Source: Anoplolepis gracilipes (lineage: Eukaryota; Arthropoda; Insecta; Hymenoptera; Formicidae). Taken from it: a stretch of DNA of 64,000 nucleotides. The notes under the pieces were generated by a model. The model was not told where the DNA came from. It did no database searches and saw nothing but the letters and a program-made list of their open reading frames with translations. The DNA lies in NCBI RefSeq assembly GCF_047496725.1, contig NC_132973.1, positions 8,841,233 through 8,905,232 of the forward strand. The letters run 5' to 3'. Positions 26,101 through 40,400 of this stretch are shown one piece after another; position 1 is the first letter of the stretch; every line of letters begins with the position of its first letter. The translations under genes and the position numbers were made by a program.

Positions 26101-29100
26101 CGTGGTATTAAGCTCTCTCCCGTTTTATCGAAACCAATTTGCACGCGGATGATGATCCCCCGTTTGGCTTGTTGCGGCTCTGTACAAGAATATACAAAGA
26201 ACCCTCGGACTCGCTCTCCCCGTCCTTTTCACTTGCTCTCCTCCTGTCACGTCTGTGTCAATTCCACAGGCGCTGTACGTGGCGTGGTCCCGCGATACGT
26301 GACGCAATGTATTGTTTACGAGGCACATTTCAATACAATCGTGTGAGAAACGTGCGCCAGCGAAACGTGGGGAAGAAATGTCTCGGCTTATCCTTGGCAC
26401 ACCCCGAACTTACGCTCGGTATTTATTGCCTTCGCGTCTTCTGAGGCCGCTTTCGACTCTCGCAACCTAATTCGGCGAGTCCTTCTTGTTCCGGCTGTCC
26501 AAGGATAAGTAGTTTTCTCGAGTTGCGATCCGTCATCCACCCACCGACGTCACGTTACACGAGCTACCACGTAATACTCTCTCGGAGTTCTCCTAGTCAT
26601 CTTACAGTACATGATAATTCCGGCGCAACTGCTCTTCTAAATGGTGTTACCTGAATTACAATAAAACGCCTATTCAGTTGCGTCTCCCAGTTGTCCAAGC
26701 GTAAATTAAATTATGCAGCTGAATGCACTTTAGAGACGAAAATTTAATTCCGGAACTTTAGTTTAAACAATATTTAATAGAAAAGGCGCAAACAACTTTT
26801 GTATTAATTTAATTATTCGAAATTCTCTTAATCTCTCCTCCGTTTTATTGATTTATTAATGATTATTATTTTATTAATGATACCAAACTCTCAATAATAC
26901 ACGGTGAAATTTTGTATAATATTATAAATATATATAAATTTTGTGCAAAGTTTCATTACGTTTCCTGACCTTAAATATTTCTTTGAAGAGTAAATGAATT
27001 TATTCTACAATGTAACCGAGCGTTCTAACATATGACGAACAACGCAATAATTTACGTGCATGACATTGGAACATCGGTAGATTTTCCACGCGGTTAAGCA
27101 CGAGGCGCTATACAATGGAAACGGTTAATGGTATAAAATGATAAGTCTAATATAAGATGCCGATCGACTAATTATCCCGGTTTCCGTAGCGGCTTTAGCT
27201 CCGGAATTTACAGACAATTATAGTAGCTTGAATGAAGTCCCCATTTGAATGAAATATATATATCACGAAAGGACGGGATCCGACAAAACCCACATTAGCT
27301 AATTGAACACCTATAGGACACTTTCATTGGTCAATCGAGCTAGTTATTGGTTGATATATGTAACATGTACCATCGGGAATGTGTGCTAACGAGATCTTTT
27401 CTCCTGTCGCAAAATTGGTGTAAATTCAAGTCAAACAATTTACATGCTTCAGTGATTAAATTTGTGCAATTTTAAACAGAAAAATGCATCGGAAAGTATG
27501 ATACATACACGCGCGCTCTTCTCTATCTCCACAGAGAGTTTTTAAACACTTAATTATATATAATTGTAACGTTATATAATTTCCCCACGGTAGTCAAATG
27601 AACGGACCACAGGGGACATGTGGAACGCGCTGATGTAAATGGAAGTTTATTTAAATAACAAAGTGATTCAGCAGCAATTTTCTAACGATGTGTATCGACT
27701 CTGTCATTCGCGATTCAATGGCATGCTGCCAGCGGAATACTTATGGCCGTTACGTAGCACGTAAGTGTCTGTATCGCGAGGTAAGGCGAAATGTATTACG
27801 GTATACGGGAGTAATGCGATGGTCCTCTCGCGGGTAAAAGTGTTCCGACATATTTTCCCGAATGGTCGGTAGATAGAAAATGCGTCGCGACGGATGCGCT
27901 TGTTATTCGGAGTAGCATGAACGACATGCATAAGTTGCGCGAAACGGCACAAGAGGGAATATATAGCTGGCGTATTTCTGCATTCGAATTTCGTGCACAC
28001 ATACATAATTTACCATTCAATGGCACACGGAGAGTGAAACCTCTCCAATTGAATAACCGTGTCGTAACGTCAGGAAGCTAGACATTTTTCCCCACCAGAG
28101 ACATTCTTCCTGATACGCGAGTATCCTTATTATTCCGCGTGGATCGAATTATCAAAGCGGCTGGCGTATGCCAGCGAAATCGATTGGCTCAGGATAAAAC
28201 GACGAGTCGGCTGTGGTATTTTTCAAGAAAATCATTTGATCCGGTCATTGTCGATTTGTCCACGATAGCATGATGAGTTTAACTTAATAATAACGAAGAA
28301 AAATATCGACGTGAATTTATAAAGTGAGAAAAGTCGGCAGGAGGAACAATAGCAAAGCCAGTTTATAAAAGGGTCATTATAATTCCTCAGTTGCGTGTAC
28401 TCGCGACACCTCATCGTTTATTGATCACCGGACATATCGGGAACGCATTAGTCTGACATTAGTCAGGTAATTTTTCATCACGAATGACCGCGACGGTTTT
28501 AATCGGTGCGGCCAATTTTATCCCACGCCGGAACAGTTCCACACACGTGCTGACCGCCTGTGCAAGGGTCGATTAGAAGGGGCAAAGTCGACATCGTGAG
28601 TGAGACAGAAGGAGGTGGCTCGAGGGAGAAAGAGAGAGAGAGAGAGAGAGAGGAAGAGAGGGATAAAAAATGGAACGAGTCACTACGAACGATCTACGTG
28701 TTTACACGTTCCTGTTCCCACGTCTTAAAACAGGGCTCCGCAATCGCACAACATCGCCGCCTCATTATGCACCTTATCTTACATCGACGGAGAGACAGAC
28801 TCTGCTTCCGTGGCTGAAAGTCCTGGCCGCATATGTCAGAGAGAATCAAGGATCGACGTTGTACATACATTTGATTACCAGAGTGCGGCGCAATTTATGT
28901 CATTCTAACGACTGTGATAGTGAAATCTAGCACGAATAAAACAAGATTAGCTAAATTATAAAAAAAAAAAAGAAAAAAAAGAATTAATACATGAACCCCT
29001 AAAAACAAAAAGGGTGTAAAAATATAATACGGAGAATCGCAACTATGTATAAAATTGATTTTTCCGGGAAATTTCAAATGACTAAACTTCTATCTCATTT

Positions 29101-29946
29101 CGCCATTTTCAAACGATCTATCCTTAATGAGTTCTGAATAAGCCGATGCGATCGAGGCGGCGATGCATGGGCAAGCAGTTAATTGCGCCCGAGTGCGATT
29201 AGATCGACGTCACGCGATTCGTGCCACTATGAGAGAACCGTTTTCCAAGGTAGGCCGGATGATAGTCGTCGTGGCCGATTATCGCGTTTGCCGAAGGCAA
29301 GCCGGCGCGGCGCGTTGGCGATGATGCAGCCGGTGCCGCGGGTGGGAAAGTGCGAGCGAACGAGGCTGTTCCTTAGAGCCTTGCCAGCTCGTTTCGCGAT
29401 CTTCCAACAACAACACCTCGCGCCACGCCTCGCGTGCCACCGCTGTGTGCGAATTACCGTGTGTCGCGATTTTTTACGCGCATACGCAAGGACGGATCCT
29501 CCCCCCGCTTCCGTGCTCCATTCCGCGATTATTATATATTCTCGAATAATAATACATATATATCCATATCGTTCCAGAAATCGTCCAGCTTGAAAAGAAT
29601 GACGAGAGGCGTCTCAATGTCTCGCTCGCTCTCGCTTTCGAATCGTTTGGCTACCAATGAAAATGGATCGTAAAATAATAATAATTGCCCCGCGTGCGAA
29701 CACGGACGCGCAACTACTCCCAGTTCATTACAAACGCGTCCACGCAACGTTGCTAATTAATGTATCGCGGCCAAGATTCTACAAGGATACTGACGCAACG
29801 TTTTAGGAAATTTTTTTTGCGCGCAGATTTTACTTCTATAATAACAGTATATTATAATGCAAAAGGCGTGCGTAAAAGTGAAAAGAATGAATCTGCTAGC
29901 GCCGCCATCTGTTTAATCGCAATACGGTTGAATTTTAATGTCCAGT

Positions 29947-29995
<49 letters not shown>

Positions 29996-32900
29996 TAAGA
30001 CGAGTTACATTAATTAGAATGCACGACGATATGGAGAGGAATTTTTAAATGCTAGTAGATAGGTAAATAGTGCTTTCATAAATTGCTCGTTATTGCGCTA
30101 GAAATACATTCGCAGTGTTATAATTGTCACATTTGCATAGAAAGTATTCTGCGCTCGCAGCGGCGATTAGCGTTACGAAATTTTGTCAAAAAATGCCTTA
30201 CCACGGATATTACGACGGTTTCTTACCTGCTTTTATACAACGGAATTTAATGACATACGTGAAGAGAAAGAATTTTGCTGCCACGGCAAAATTGTCGCTG
30301 TTGCTGCATATTTGATGAAAAAGCTCGCCACGAGCAATGTTTTGAATTATTCGACATTATTTTATAAATTAGTTACTCTGTAAAATAATTTTACAAATTA
30401 GTTTATTTAATATAAATTATTTATTTTTTAATTTGATAAATTAGCAATGTTTGACGTCATATAATATCGCATATGATAACTGATGAAATTGTTTATTATT
30501 CCTTACTTTATGCGTTTATCAGATAGAAAAAAGGGCACTATGACATTGTGGATTAAACATTAAACAAATACAACAATTTCTGCATCTTATTATCAATTAT
30601 ATTATTAATTTTGCAGAAACACTTGTTTATTACATTATATACGCAAGTGTAAATTCCAACGTTACACATTACAATATTAATTAATTTAACAATTAATAAT
30701 ATTCTCCATTTATTAATGCTCGGCTACGTATAACCGTACGATATCAATTATTGAACAGAAATCATGTACAGTTTGCATGATGCAGCAAAGCATAGTAATA
30801 GTAACGTGATGATTGGGACGTGCAATTTGACGGACATCATCAATGCACGAATCGTCAACCATTCAATACGTACCTAATTATAAACGTATTTTGCACGATC
30901 TACAGAGTTTGACGAAATAATAAAGTTAGAGGACGTGTTAATTAATATATGGATTAAAATATTACTCGATACATCACTAATGTGAGGTGTTATATTTCTA
31001 CATAGTTTTGCATACATTTTTAAACATATATATTTTCATCGGTAGATGGAATTTTGATAAGCCGATATTTTATAAAACTGCTTTATACGTTTCGAAGACA
31101 GAATAAAGAAATTGAATGATTTAAATATTTCTCCTGTATCAAATTACGTTGACACTTGAATAAATCCCTTGCTGCTGATTTATCTACTTCAATGATCGCG
31201 AATAAAGTTTTATGACGGTGGTATTTTTCGAAAAAGAAAGAATCTAACTGATAAAACTTAAGCTGACCAAGTATATAAATGTATACTATAAGTGTTGTAA
31301 AAGAATAAAACCATGGATAACTAGAAATATTCTCACAATTTTATCAGAATCAATTCTAACAGAATCATAATTAAAATTCGGAAGCTTTTGTCTTTTACAC
31401 TTATCACTTCAAAATTAATTAAAGAATCTATTATTAAATTAATAATAAAAAATTAATAATTAAATTATTAATTAAATTAACAATAAAAAATTTATTTTCT
31501 TCATCATTTATAATATTAAAAAATTATAAATTTACTTTACTGCGTAAATTTAATTCACTTTTTTATTTTAATTATTCATTATACATATATATACATACAT
31601 ATATATTTTTTTTCTTTATTTATAAGTATCTTATGTAAAGGAAATGATAAAAATTGTAACTGAGAGAAAACATATTCTTACTTTCACAAAATTTTGACTA
31701 ATAAAGCAATCAATAAAAATATTTGTTTTTCCATAAAATAAAATAATTTTCCTAATTTTATTGAGATTCCTTGATATCACTTTTTGTATGTATTTTTTGC
31801 GTATTCTTTTTGTTATTCGCGTTAATTTTTTGATTTGATTGACAATTCCTGTATAAATTCCTAACTAACTCAAATATCTTGTGCACACATGATTTCTCTC
31901 TCTTTTTCTCTCTCTCTCTCTCTCTCTCTCTATTTCTAGGAGAGAGAAGGAACAGAATTCATAGATACAAATAAAAATCTCCATTTGATCGCTGCGGAAC
32001 ATGTCGATTGTCTTTGCGAACGATGAAAACGCGATCACGTAATAAGCGTTTAAGAACACGATTTGCTAAGAATCCTAATACATAGTTTTTCTCGGATAGC
32101 ATTTCTATATGTTACATGTTTCACGATTCCATCACTGAACAAATGACCAATCTCTTTACTTTAATCAAGCTTCATTGCTAACGATATTTTAATATGCATG
32201 TGTTCGGCCAAGGAAATAATTAGGAACGCGTGTCGTAATCATACGAGCGAGCGGTAAGACCATAGATTATGCAGGAAATTCAATATTCAATATCTACAGA
32301 CTATCGAATTTCAATTAAGTGAAAATTAGTCTCGTGTGTATTATTAATATTACGAGATACATATATTGTGATCCGAAGAATATCCATTTGTAGCGTGCAC
32401 GTTACTCTGAATAATAGTAATAATTATTCATAAGACGCAAGATGTATTATATTTCTTAGATACGTCTGACGTATGCATGCATCCCTTTTCGATCTACCTA
32501 TTTCCATTACCACAATTGTCATTATTTCTCGCCTTTGCTTTGTCATCTTGATTAAAGTGAATTCCTCGGCAACTTGAATATGTGCGATTCCCTTTGTGAA
32601 TATATAACGAAATATAACGACCAAGTTCTATCAGTTCTATCTATCTAAAAACCTCTCTCGTTTCTTCAAAAATAGTCGAGATAGTATTGATTGAAAGTAT
32701 GTATGAAAGTACTTTGCATATACGATTGGATGCTAAGCCGTCTGTCTGGAGCTTACATTAATCGAACGAGAAACTAAATTAAAAAGTTTGAAGCCGCGGA
32801 CATTTTAAATCGACCGGAAATGAATAAACGAATCACGGCATTACGTTTGTGCGAGATGATTAATCTCGAGTCAACAGACGATTAATCTCAAAGGATAAGG

Positions 32901-35900
32901 TTGAACGAGAAAGATTTGCGCCGCGAAAAAAGTATCAGTTCTAATTATAATATCAGTTTTATTCTTTATTATAACTTTACATCACTACTAATATTTTTTT
33001 TCATGATTTTGTTATAATTATTCTATTTAATATTAAAAAGCATTCGATATAACAGACATAAAGATCGCAGATTATTCTTTGTCTGTTGTAATTCTACAAA
33101 TCCTCCGGAGAGTATTTTTTTTATCGTCTGCGCGATATCGAAGGAAGAACCGGTCCAATGTAGGTTTCGCGAGATAAAAATATCATGCATTTTTTATTCC
33201 ATACTTACTTTCCATACCTACTATAGCCATGCATTTTCTACATTAAAATGTAATATTATGCTATGTTTTACATTGCTATAGTATTAGATTACCCTATAAA
33301 TAGATTTTCAAAATTACGCGTGATATATTTCTGTATTGCTCAAAACTATTGTATTAAGACCTAAGACAAACAGAATTAAGCACTTTGCTTTTCCGCTAAG
33401 TCAAAGTGCCTCAAGAGATTCTGCAGAACAGAAAACTTCTTTCAAGCTTAAATATAATTGACTTTAAGTAAAAGGAAGGAAAATAATGAACTGGAAACTA
33501 TGTACTCTGAGTGTCCGTGCAAAAATAATACTAGCTCTAATTTATATAATACTACCCGGCTTTGCCGAGATTTTTATATTTTTTATTAGCATTTGTGAAA
33601 ATGTAAAAATCACACAGTAACATTAAAATTAATTTACAAACTCGTTTAGAGTATCACTTTATTTTGCTATGCTAAGTGCATACTTGTATTATTGCAACAT
33701 GGCTAATTTAATATTATATTCTCATGTTTTGCGATATGTTTTCTCATCTAGGGCAAAAATGTTTTAACGTGTTCACTCTGGAGCAAATAATATATATGTA
33801 GTTGATATGGGAAAAACATAGACTTTTTTAAATCATCACAAAGTGTCAAGGGGATGAAATCAGAAGAAGGGGTAGCGTTTAAATTTCATGATAGCCTATA
33901 TGTTTCACAAGGTTCTAGAGACTAACTGTGTAAAATTTGATCTAGATCGGCTTTGAGAGTTATGGAGAACATACTCAGATATACATAAACAGATATTCTG
34001 GTTTTATATATTAATATATTAATTTATCTTATTATCGAAATGTGATAACTTTTTGTTTTAAAAAAATAAAGAAAAAAATTTTTATTAATTACACATAATT
34101 ATTGCGTATTATACAATTTACGTGTTTGAGAACGCATGTGACAGCTCAAAATAAATGTAATTATATTCTCTATATGCAAAAAGTTATTGAATCAGCAACT
34201 AGCTTGCGTTGCTGACTCTGAAAAATATGCGCGCTGAAAGGTTCGTTAACTTAATTATGTAGCATCAGATCTATTTGAACACGTTCTTTATAGATATAGC
34301 GTTTGATTAAGCTCTATATGTATTCTTGATTACATCCATATATATGGCATTTGCAAATGCACCCAAGCGATGTAACGTCGACATATTGACCAAGTAAAAG
34401 GATACGCTCTACCCTTAATAATATAACATCGATTTACAGGTGCGAATTTAAACTACGCATGTATGCTGTGAAAATTCAATGAAAATATATAACTTTCATA
34501 AAAATATTAAATTTCCTTATTTTCAGGGGAGGAGGATTAATATTTTTTTAAATATATTAATAATTATTATTTATATGTTGATTAACATTGCTATTTACAT
34601 CATTTAATAATTTATCAATAAATAAAATTATAATACGTAAATTAAGATTATAAATATATATGTATACATATATATATTTATATTTAAAAATATTATTATA
34701 TTTATTTTTAAAGAAATATTCGTAATCTGAAATTATAAAATATATGATTCAATTAGTTTTGTGCAATTTAATACAATTAATTTAAATATTCATACTTAAC
34801 CTTACACTTATTTTCTTTAGAAGTATATTACATACATATGACATTATATGATCTATATTTATATAAAAAAAAATATTTTTGAAAAATCAAAGAAACGTTC
34901 TAAATTTACGAAACATATATATATATAACTTCATTTCTATAATATATAAAATACATATTCCATGTAATTCTGATATAACTCGCTTTCTCTAAAAAAAATC
35001 GAGTGTATTATACGTCCTTACATTTAACTCTCAAGGTTCAAAAGCATCTCCGAGTTAATAGAATCCGAAAGTTATTAAAACAGGATTGAAATTGTGAGGA
35101 CGAAATATCGAAATTAAATTTTCATTTTAATTAAAGTTAAATAATAACTCCGTTTAATTTTACTCGTATAATATTGATTTAATTAATTATGCAATTACAC
35201 ATAATAATTTAATATGTCTTTATTTTATTTATTCTTTTTGTTTTGTACAATAAGTCGCTATGATTTGATAATGAATCGTGTGTTTCAACAATTCTTAAAT
35301 GTTGCGATCGATACGAAGGAATTGCCGAACGCCCTAATGGAATAATCTTGATTTATATGCTAATAGAAAAACTCTTTGATTAAAATTAACATCTTCCGGG
35401 TCGATATGTTCCCATGGCTTGTTCTCATCGTCGTTCTCATTGTTGCGCGTCAATTCGTTAAATATTCAAGCGCAATCGATATTCTAATTGTCGCGTGATA
35501 AGCTCGGAAAAGATAATGACCACCAGCCAGCGTATAAAAGTATATAAAACCAATATTGCGGTGAGTGATTATATAGCAGTCTGTCGTTTTAACCAAAGCT
35601 TGTGTCAAATCGCTCATGTTCGAGTCAGTTCGCGCATTATTAAATTAATTAACCGCCATTTATCGAAGAATTTATGTGTTACCGATACGTGTGGTCAGCT
35701 AACGATACTAAAATCAAATTTGATGGGATGTGGTGTTTTATTTCGCGGTATATCGTCCTGTCGCATTAATCTGCTGCCCGTGACACCGAGGTAAAATCGA
35801 CAAAACGCGACAATAATGCCCGAAAGGCGGGAAAACTGTAGGCAGTTATATCTGAGTGTTCGCGGACACAGCATCCGCGTGTCTAGTACGGACCTACTCT

Positions 35901-37415
35901 CGGACATCATTCGTCATCGTTTCCTCTCTCACGCAACCGCCGCTTTCCGCCACTTACTTTCTCTCCGACGACGACGACAACCACGACGACATAGTAAAGA
36001 CATCTGTCTTCTGGGTGTTATATGTACCAGAATCATTCGTCGATACTCGAATACAAATGATCCTCGACCGCGTAGAAGATAAGCAGAGAGAAGAGTGGAG
36101 AAAATTAAACTTTACTCCGTATTGTTATTTTTGGCACCTTCTAACTGTACAGGTGGGTCAGCGTATTTTCGATAAGTTTATTAATATGTAAAAGTGTTTT
36201 ATACCTTCTTTGAACATTCTAAATAAAGACTAAAATAATAAATTTGAAAAATAATTTACTTAAAATATATTATTTTATAATTATTTGTTTTCGAGAAATT
36301 GACGTTGTTAGAAAAATCACAGACAAAAATGATCCATCAGTACGGAGTAAAAGTTAAACTTTTATTTGAAATGTTATCTGTAATTTTGACCTGAATTTAA
36401 CAAAGGTATATAAATTTCAACTATTCGTTTAGATTGAGATTAATCGTGGATAAAGAAAGGCATTCCATATATATATAACACTCGTTCTTAATTACACAAA
36501 AATGCATACATTTCAAAGTGAAAAATAAATGTGCGGTTTTAGTAAGGTTTTTTTTTTGTTAAATTGACTTTTTAATATGAAGGCACCGGGATATCGAAGA
36601 GCGACCTAAACCGCAACGATTTCAATGTTTCTACCACGAAAAAGAGTTAAAAATGTTTGTTGAAAAAATAATAAATCCGTATCAATATATACGCAAAAGC
36701 GAAGCAGAAATGCATTAAACATCTAATTTGCGCTCGGGTAAAAGCAGGCAATCAGGACACAGGTAAAGGAGTATTCAGGCGTATTCATGTCGACTACGGA
36801 GTCCGGTTACGAACGAACGGAGCGATAATGCAGCGTGCTTTCGCTCGTAATGCAGAAGTCGGGAGATGTGCGTGACACAAGTCGCCGTGTGATAATTAAC
36901 ATATATATTCGCATGCTCGTTAAGCGTGACCGGGTGCACGAGGCGGTCGTCAGTTTTGTGAGGTATTAGCATCACAAAGCAGATAGAGAAGTAGTTTCCA
37001 CAGTTGCCTATGGGGAAAACGCTATATAAGTCAAGCTACACATCTACCTACCTAGCGAATACGGATGCGTTTCACGCGTGCGTGCGTGCGTGCGTGCGTA
37101 GCTGCATCGTCTGCATTTCGCGCGATATATTATGGCGTCGTAGAAATGTTTTTGTTCCTTTTTTTTCTCGAAACTCATGTTTCGAAACTTACTTTTTTTA
37201 TTGCCTCTTTACTCCAAAGTAATCGCACTCCTTATGTTCCGTCATCGAGATTCTTCAGGTCAACTGCGAATCGATTTTTCTTTGACAGTCTTCTCAACTT
37301 TTGTTATTTCTTTAGAGCCGTGCAATTAATGAATTTAGAATGTAACAATGTATAATTTTTGCTGAAAAATTTAGAATTTTATTTACTGTTAATTATATTA
37401 ATAATTTTTTACACG

Positions 37416-37446
<31 letters not shown>

Positions 37447-40400
37447 GTTATGTAATTCTTTTGAATATTGTTCATCAAACATTTTTTCACATATTTATAT
37501 GCATGACAATTTAAATAAAAATACATTCGGAATATTTCTCATTATTTTGTGAAACACGAATATGTTATTTATAGAATTTATAATAATATAATTTGTAATA
37601 TAGAAAGTTTTATTCAAATTCTAGAGTTCCGTCTTTTATAATTATTTGAAATAATTTTTAAAAAGCGTAAGTTTATTATTAATTTATTTATATATATTCC
37701 ATTTTATTTGAAAATTATTTAATCAGAGTTAAAGTAGTAATTTAATTACAGTAATTTAATAATGATATTATATGTCTCGTTTCTGAGATAGCACGATATT
37801 CATTAATTTATGTGAACTCTGTAAAACATTTACAAGTCAGACACAAATACAGAAGAATAAATGATATAGTCATAGTACTTACAATTTTCCTTTGATGGAT
37901 TATACAGTGCTTCGCTTTTATGCAGAAATCTAATAATCTTAATTATAGGTAAGCATTAATCTTATGACAATCGCAACCACATGCATGTCAAGTTCGCTTC
38001 TTATTTCGTTATTATATACTTTTTATTACTTTCAAATCTATCAATCTATAAGCTATTGATTCATATATGAAACCTTCGCATATTTGATTTTCACATCATC
38101 AGCAGCTTTCTTTATAAGAAAAACTGGAAAAACTGGAAAAATTTTTACGACAGATATGAATGTGCACTTTTCTTATCTATCTTCTCTTCACTATAATCAA
38201 ATTTTACCTTCAGATTTTTCACGCAATCGCGGAAATGTATAGACATGTGAAGGATTTCCTTTACTCTCGTAGCACATCCATAAAAGTACCTTGGAATCAA
38301 AAGTTCGCGGTATATATCACTCACGCGCAAACTTCTTCTTTCTTTTGCAGAAATTATGGAAGAGCAACAAAGCGTTGGAAGTGGCCGGGCCAGTGCGAGT
38401 GGTTCACCAATACGTCAATATGCCAGAGCAATCCGCCGAATTTTACAACACGACTACAGGCAAGCTCGAGGAGGTAAATAATGGCTGTCATTTATATTAT
38501 CTCTGTCTGAAATAAAATTATTATCGATACAATAGCGGGACTTTTCTATTCAGACTTTTTAACAGGTTCACGGCTGCGTGCCTGCGATGGGCTACAGCTT
38601 TGCAGCTGGCACCACTGACGGACCAGGTTCGTTCGCTTTCGAGCAGGGAACGACAACGCCAAATCCTTTTTGGAATACTGTACGAAACTTTCTGGCCGCC
38701 CCGACGAAAGACGATATTCGCTGTCAGGGCGCGAAACCTATTTTGCTAGCCACCGGACGGGTAAACTCCTTTTTTTCTTTCCACAAAGCATATTTATATT
38801 GTGATTCCAAATTCATTAGAATGAATTAGCATATTCATTGGTGTGCAATTAGATATTCGAGATTTTACTGTGCGTGTCAGATAGGTGTCAGATTCTTCTC
38901 ATAGATACTGTGTAAAGAAGAAAAAAATACCGACAATAAAATTCAACATGAATTATCGCGTCTCGATAGATAATGAAAAAAGCGTAGAAAAATTTAAGCC
39001 ATTACATGGGCAATGTAGCGAATCATCTCTCATCTGATATCTCTTTTGAATTCCAGATGAAGTTGCCCTACCAATGGCAGCCGAATATCGTTTCGACTCA
39101 AGTAGCCATAATCGGAAACGTCGTCATCGCCGGAGTGCCTGCTGAATTCACGACAATGTCCGGAAGAAGATTGCGAGAGGCTATAAAAGAAATCATGAAT
39201 GATGCGTCAAACGACGAAACGTCTGTAATAGTCGCAGGGCTCTGCAATACTTACAGCGATTACGTAACAACGCCCGAGGAATATCAAGTAAAGTTCTCAT
39301 TGTTATTATTATTAAAGCAAAGCCCCCGCTGGAGAATTCACTTTGGAGATTTCCGGTGGGTGAAACGCGTCAAAAAAACGGTCTTTTACAATACTTATAA
39401 AATATTCAACCTTATACAGTTTTCTTTTGATAAGCAGAGAAATAAGTAGTGCATAGAATAGTCAAGGAAGAAAATGCTTATGCAATTCGAGTCGCAAGCT
39501 CATTTCTTGGCGGAATGCATTGCGATGCATAATGCATAATATATAGTCGTTGAATTATTAATTTTCAGATACAGAGGTACGAAGGCGCTTCGACAATATA
39601 TGGCCCGCATACTCTTACACTCTATTTAAGACAATACCAGGAGCTGGTACAAGCAGCTATTCAAGTGAGTAAATAACAAATTCTATAACTCGTAAATAAC
39701 GTGATATGAAATATGTGTAGAAATATATTTTTGATTTAAAACCGGAGAAATATTTCTCCGTTAATCTCTATATAAATCTATATACATATGTATATATAAA
39801 AATATAAATATCTGTCTGAGAAACAATTAAACAACCAATTTTTATCGTCACGATATTATTGTATCGGAAAACTATTTTTTACATTGTCAGAGTCGCTGAT
39901 ATTTATTGAGTTATAGGATTTATATTGGATGTATACGCCATATTTCATCAAACCTTGTGTTGCAGCAAAAATCTGTTCCATCGGGACCACCAGCTTCGGA
40001 GCTGTTGCAAAGCAGCCTCATTACTCTCGTACCACCCGTGTTGTACGACACTCCAAGATGGGGACGTAACTTCGGCGATGTGATCCAACAGCCATCGAAA
40101 GTTGCTTCGCCAGGTGACACGGTTACGGCAATCTTCGTGAGTATTTTACATCTCTATTTCGCTGCGATTTTTATTTCGACAAAACGAGTGAAAAAAAAAA
40201 TTTTTACATACAAATCCTTCTTTCGTCATTCGTTTTCTGATAACAGAAAAATTGATAAGAAACGACTATATGTCTCGTAAATCCGTATCAACGTCGCATG
40301 AAGATATTACGCGGCATGTATCATCAAATTGAATTCGGATAGGTTGATAGGTTGCATAAAATGCATACATGCAATTCCACTTCGAAAATAATAGGGCATG

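Larger units (their letters stand above)
24788..33540. other. Middle of the giant ceramidase intron
   Basis: No exon or RNA gene is recognised. The block from about 26030 to 29760 is clearly GC- and CpG-richer than its surroundings, peaking at 29140-29760, and has several overlapping open frames without motifs. It could hold regulatory DNA or an unannotated non-coding transcript (inference). A poly-T tract lies at about 25889-25907. Confidence 0.35.

Noticed and set aside
29183..29593. 136-codon Arg-rich plus-strand frame
   Set aside because: It lies in a CpG-rich block where stop codons are rare. The composition is low-complexity Arg/Pro/Ala with no recognisable domain.
34188..34222. Short hairpin (ATCAGCAAC ... 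GTTGCTGA) considered as a microRNA precursor
   Set aside because: The stem is only about 9-10 bp, too short for a miRNA hairpin.
35816..36191. Two overlapping frames of 88 and 111 codons, one with an Asp-run
   Set aside because: The Asp-run comes from a short CGA/GAC-type repeat. There is no motif, no clear exon boundaries and no frame continuity with the ceramidase.
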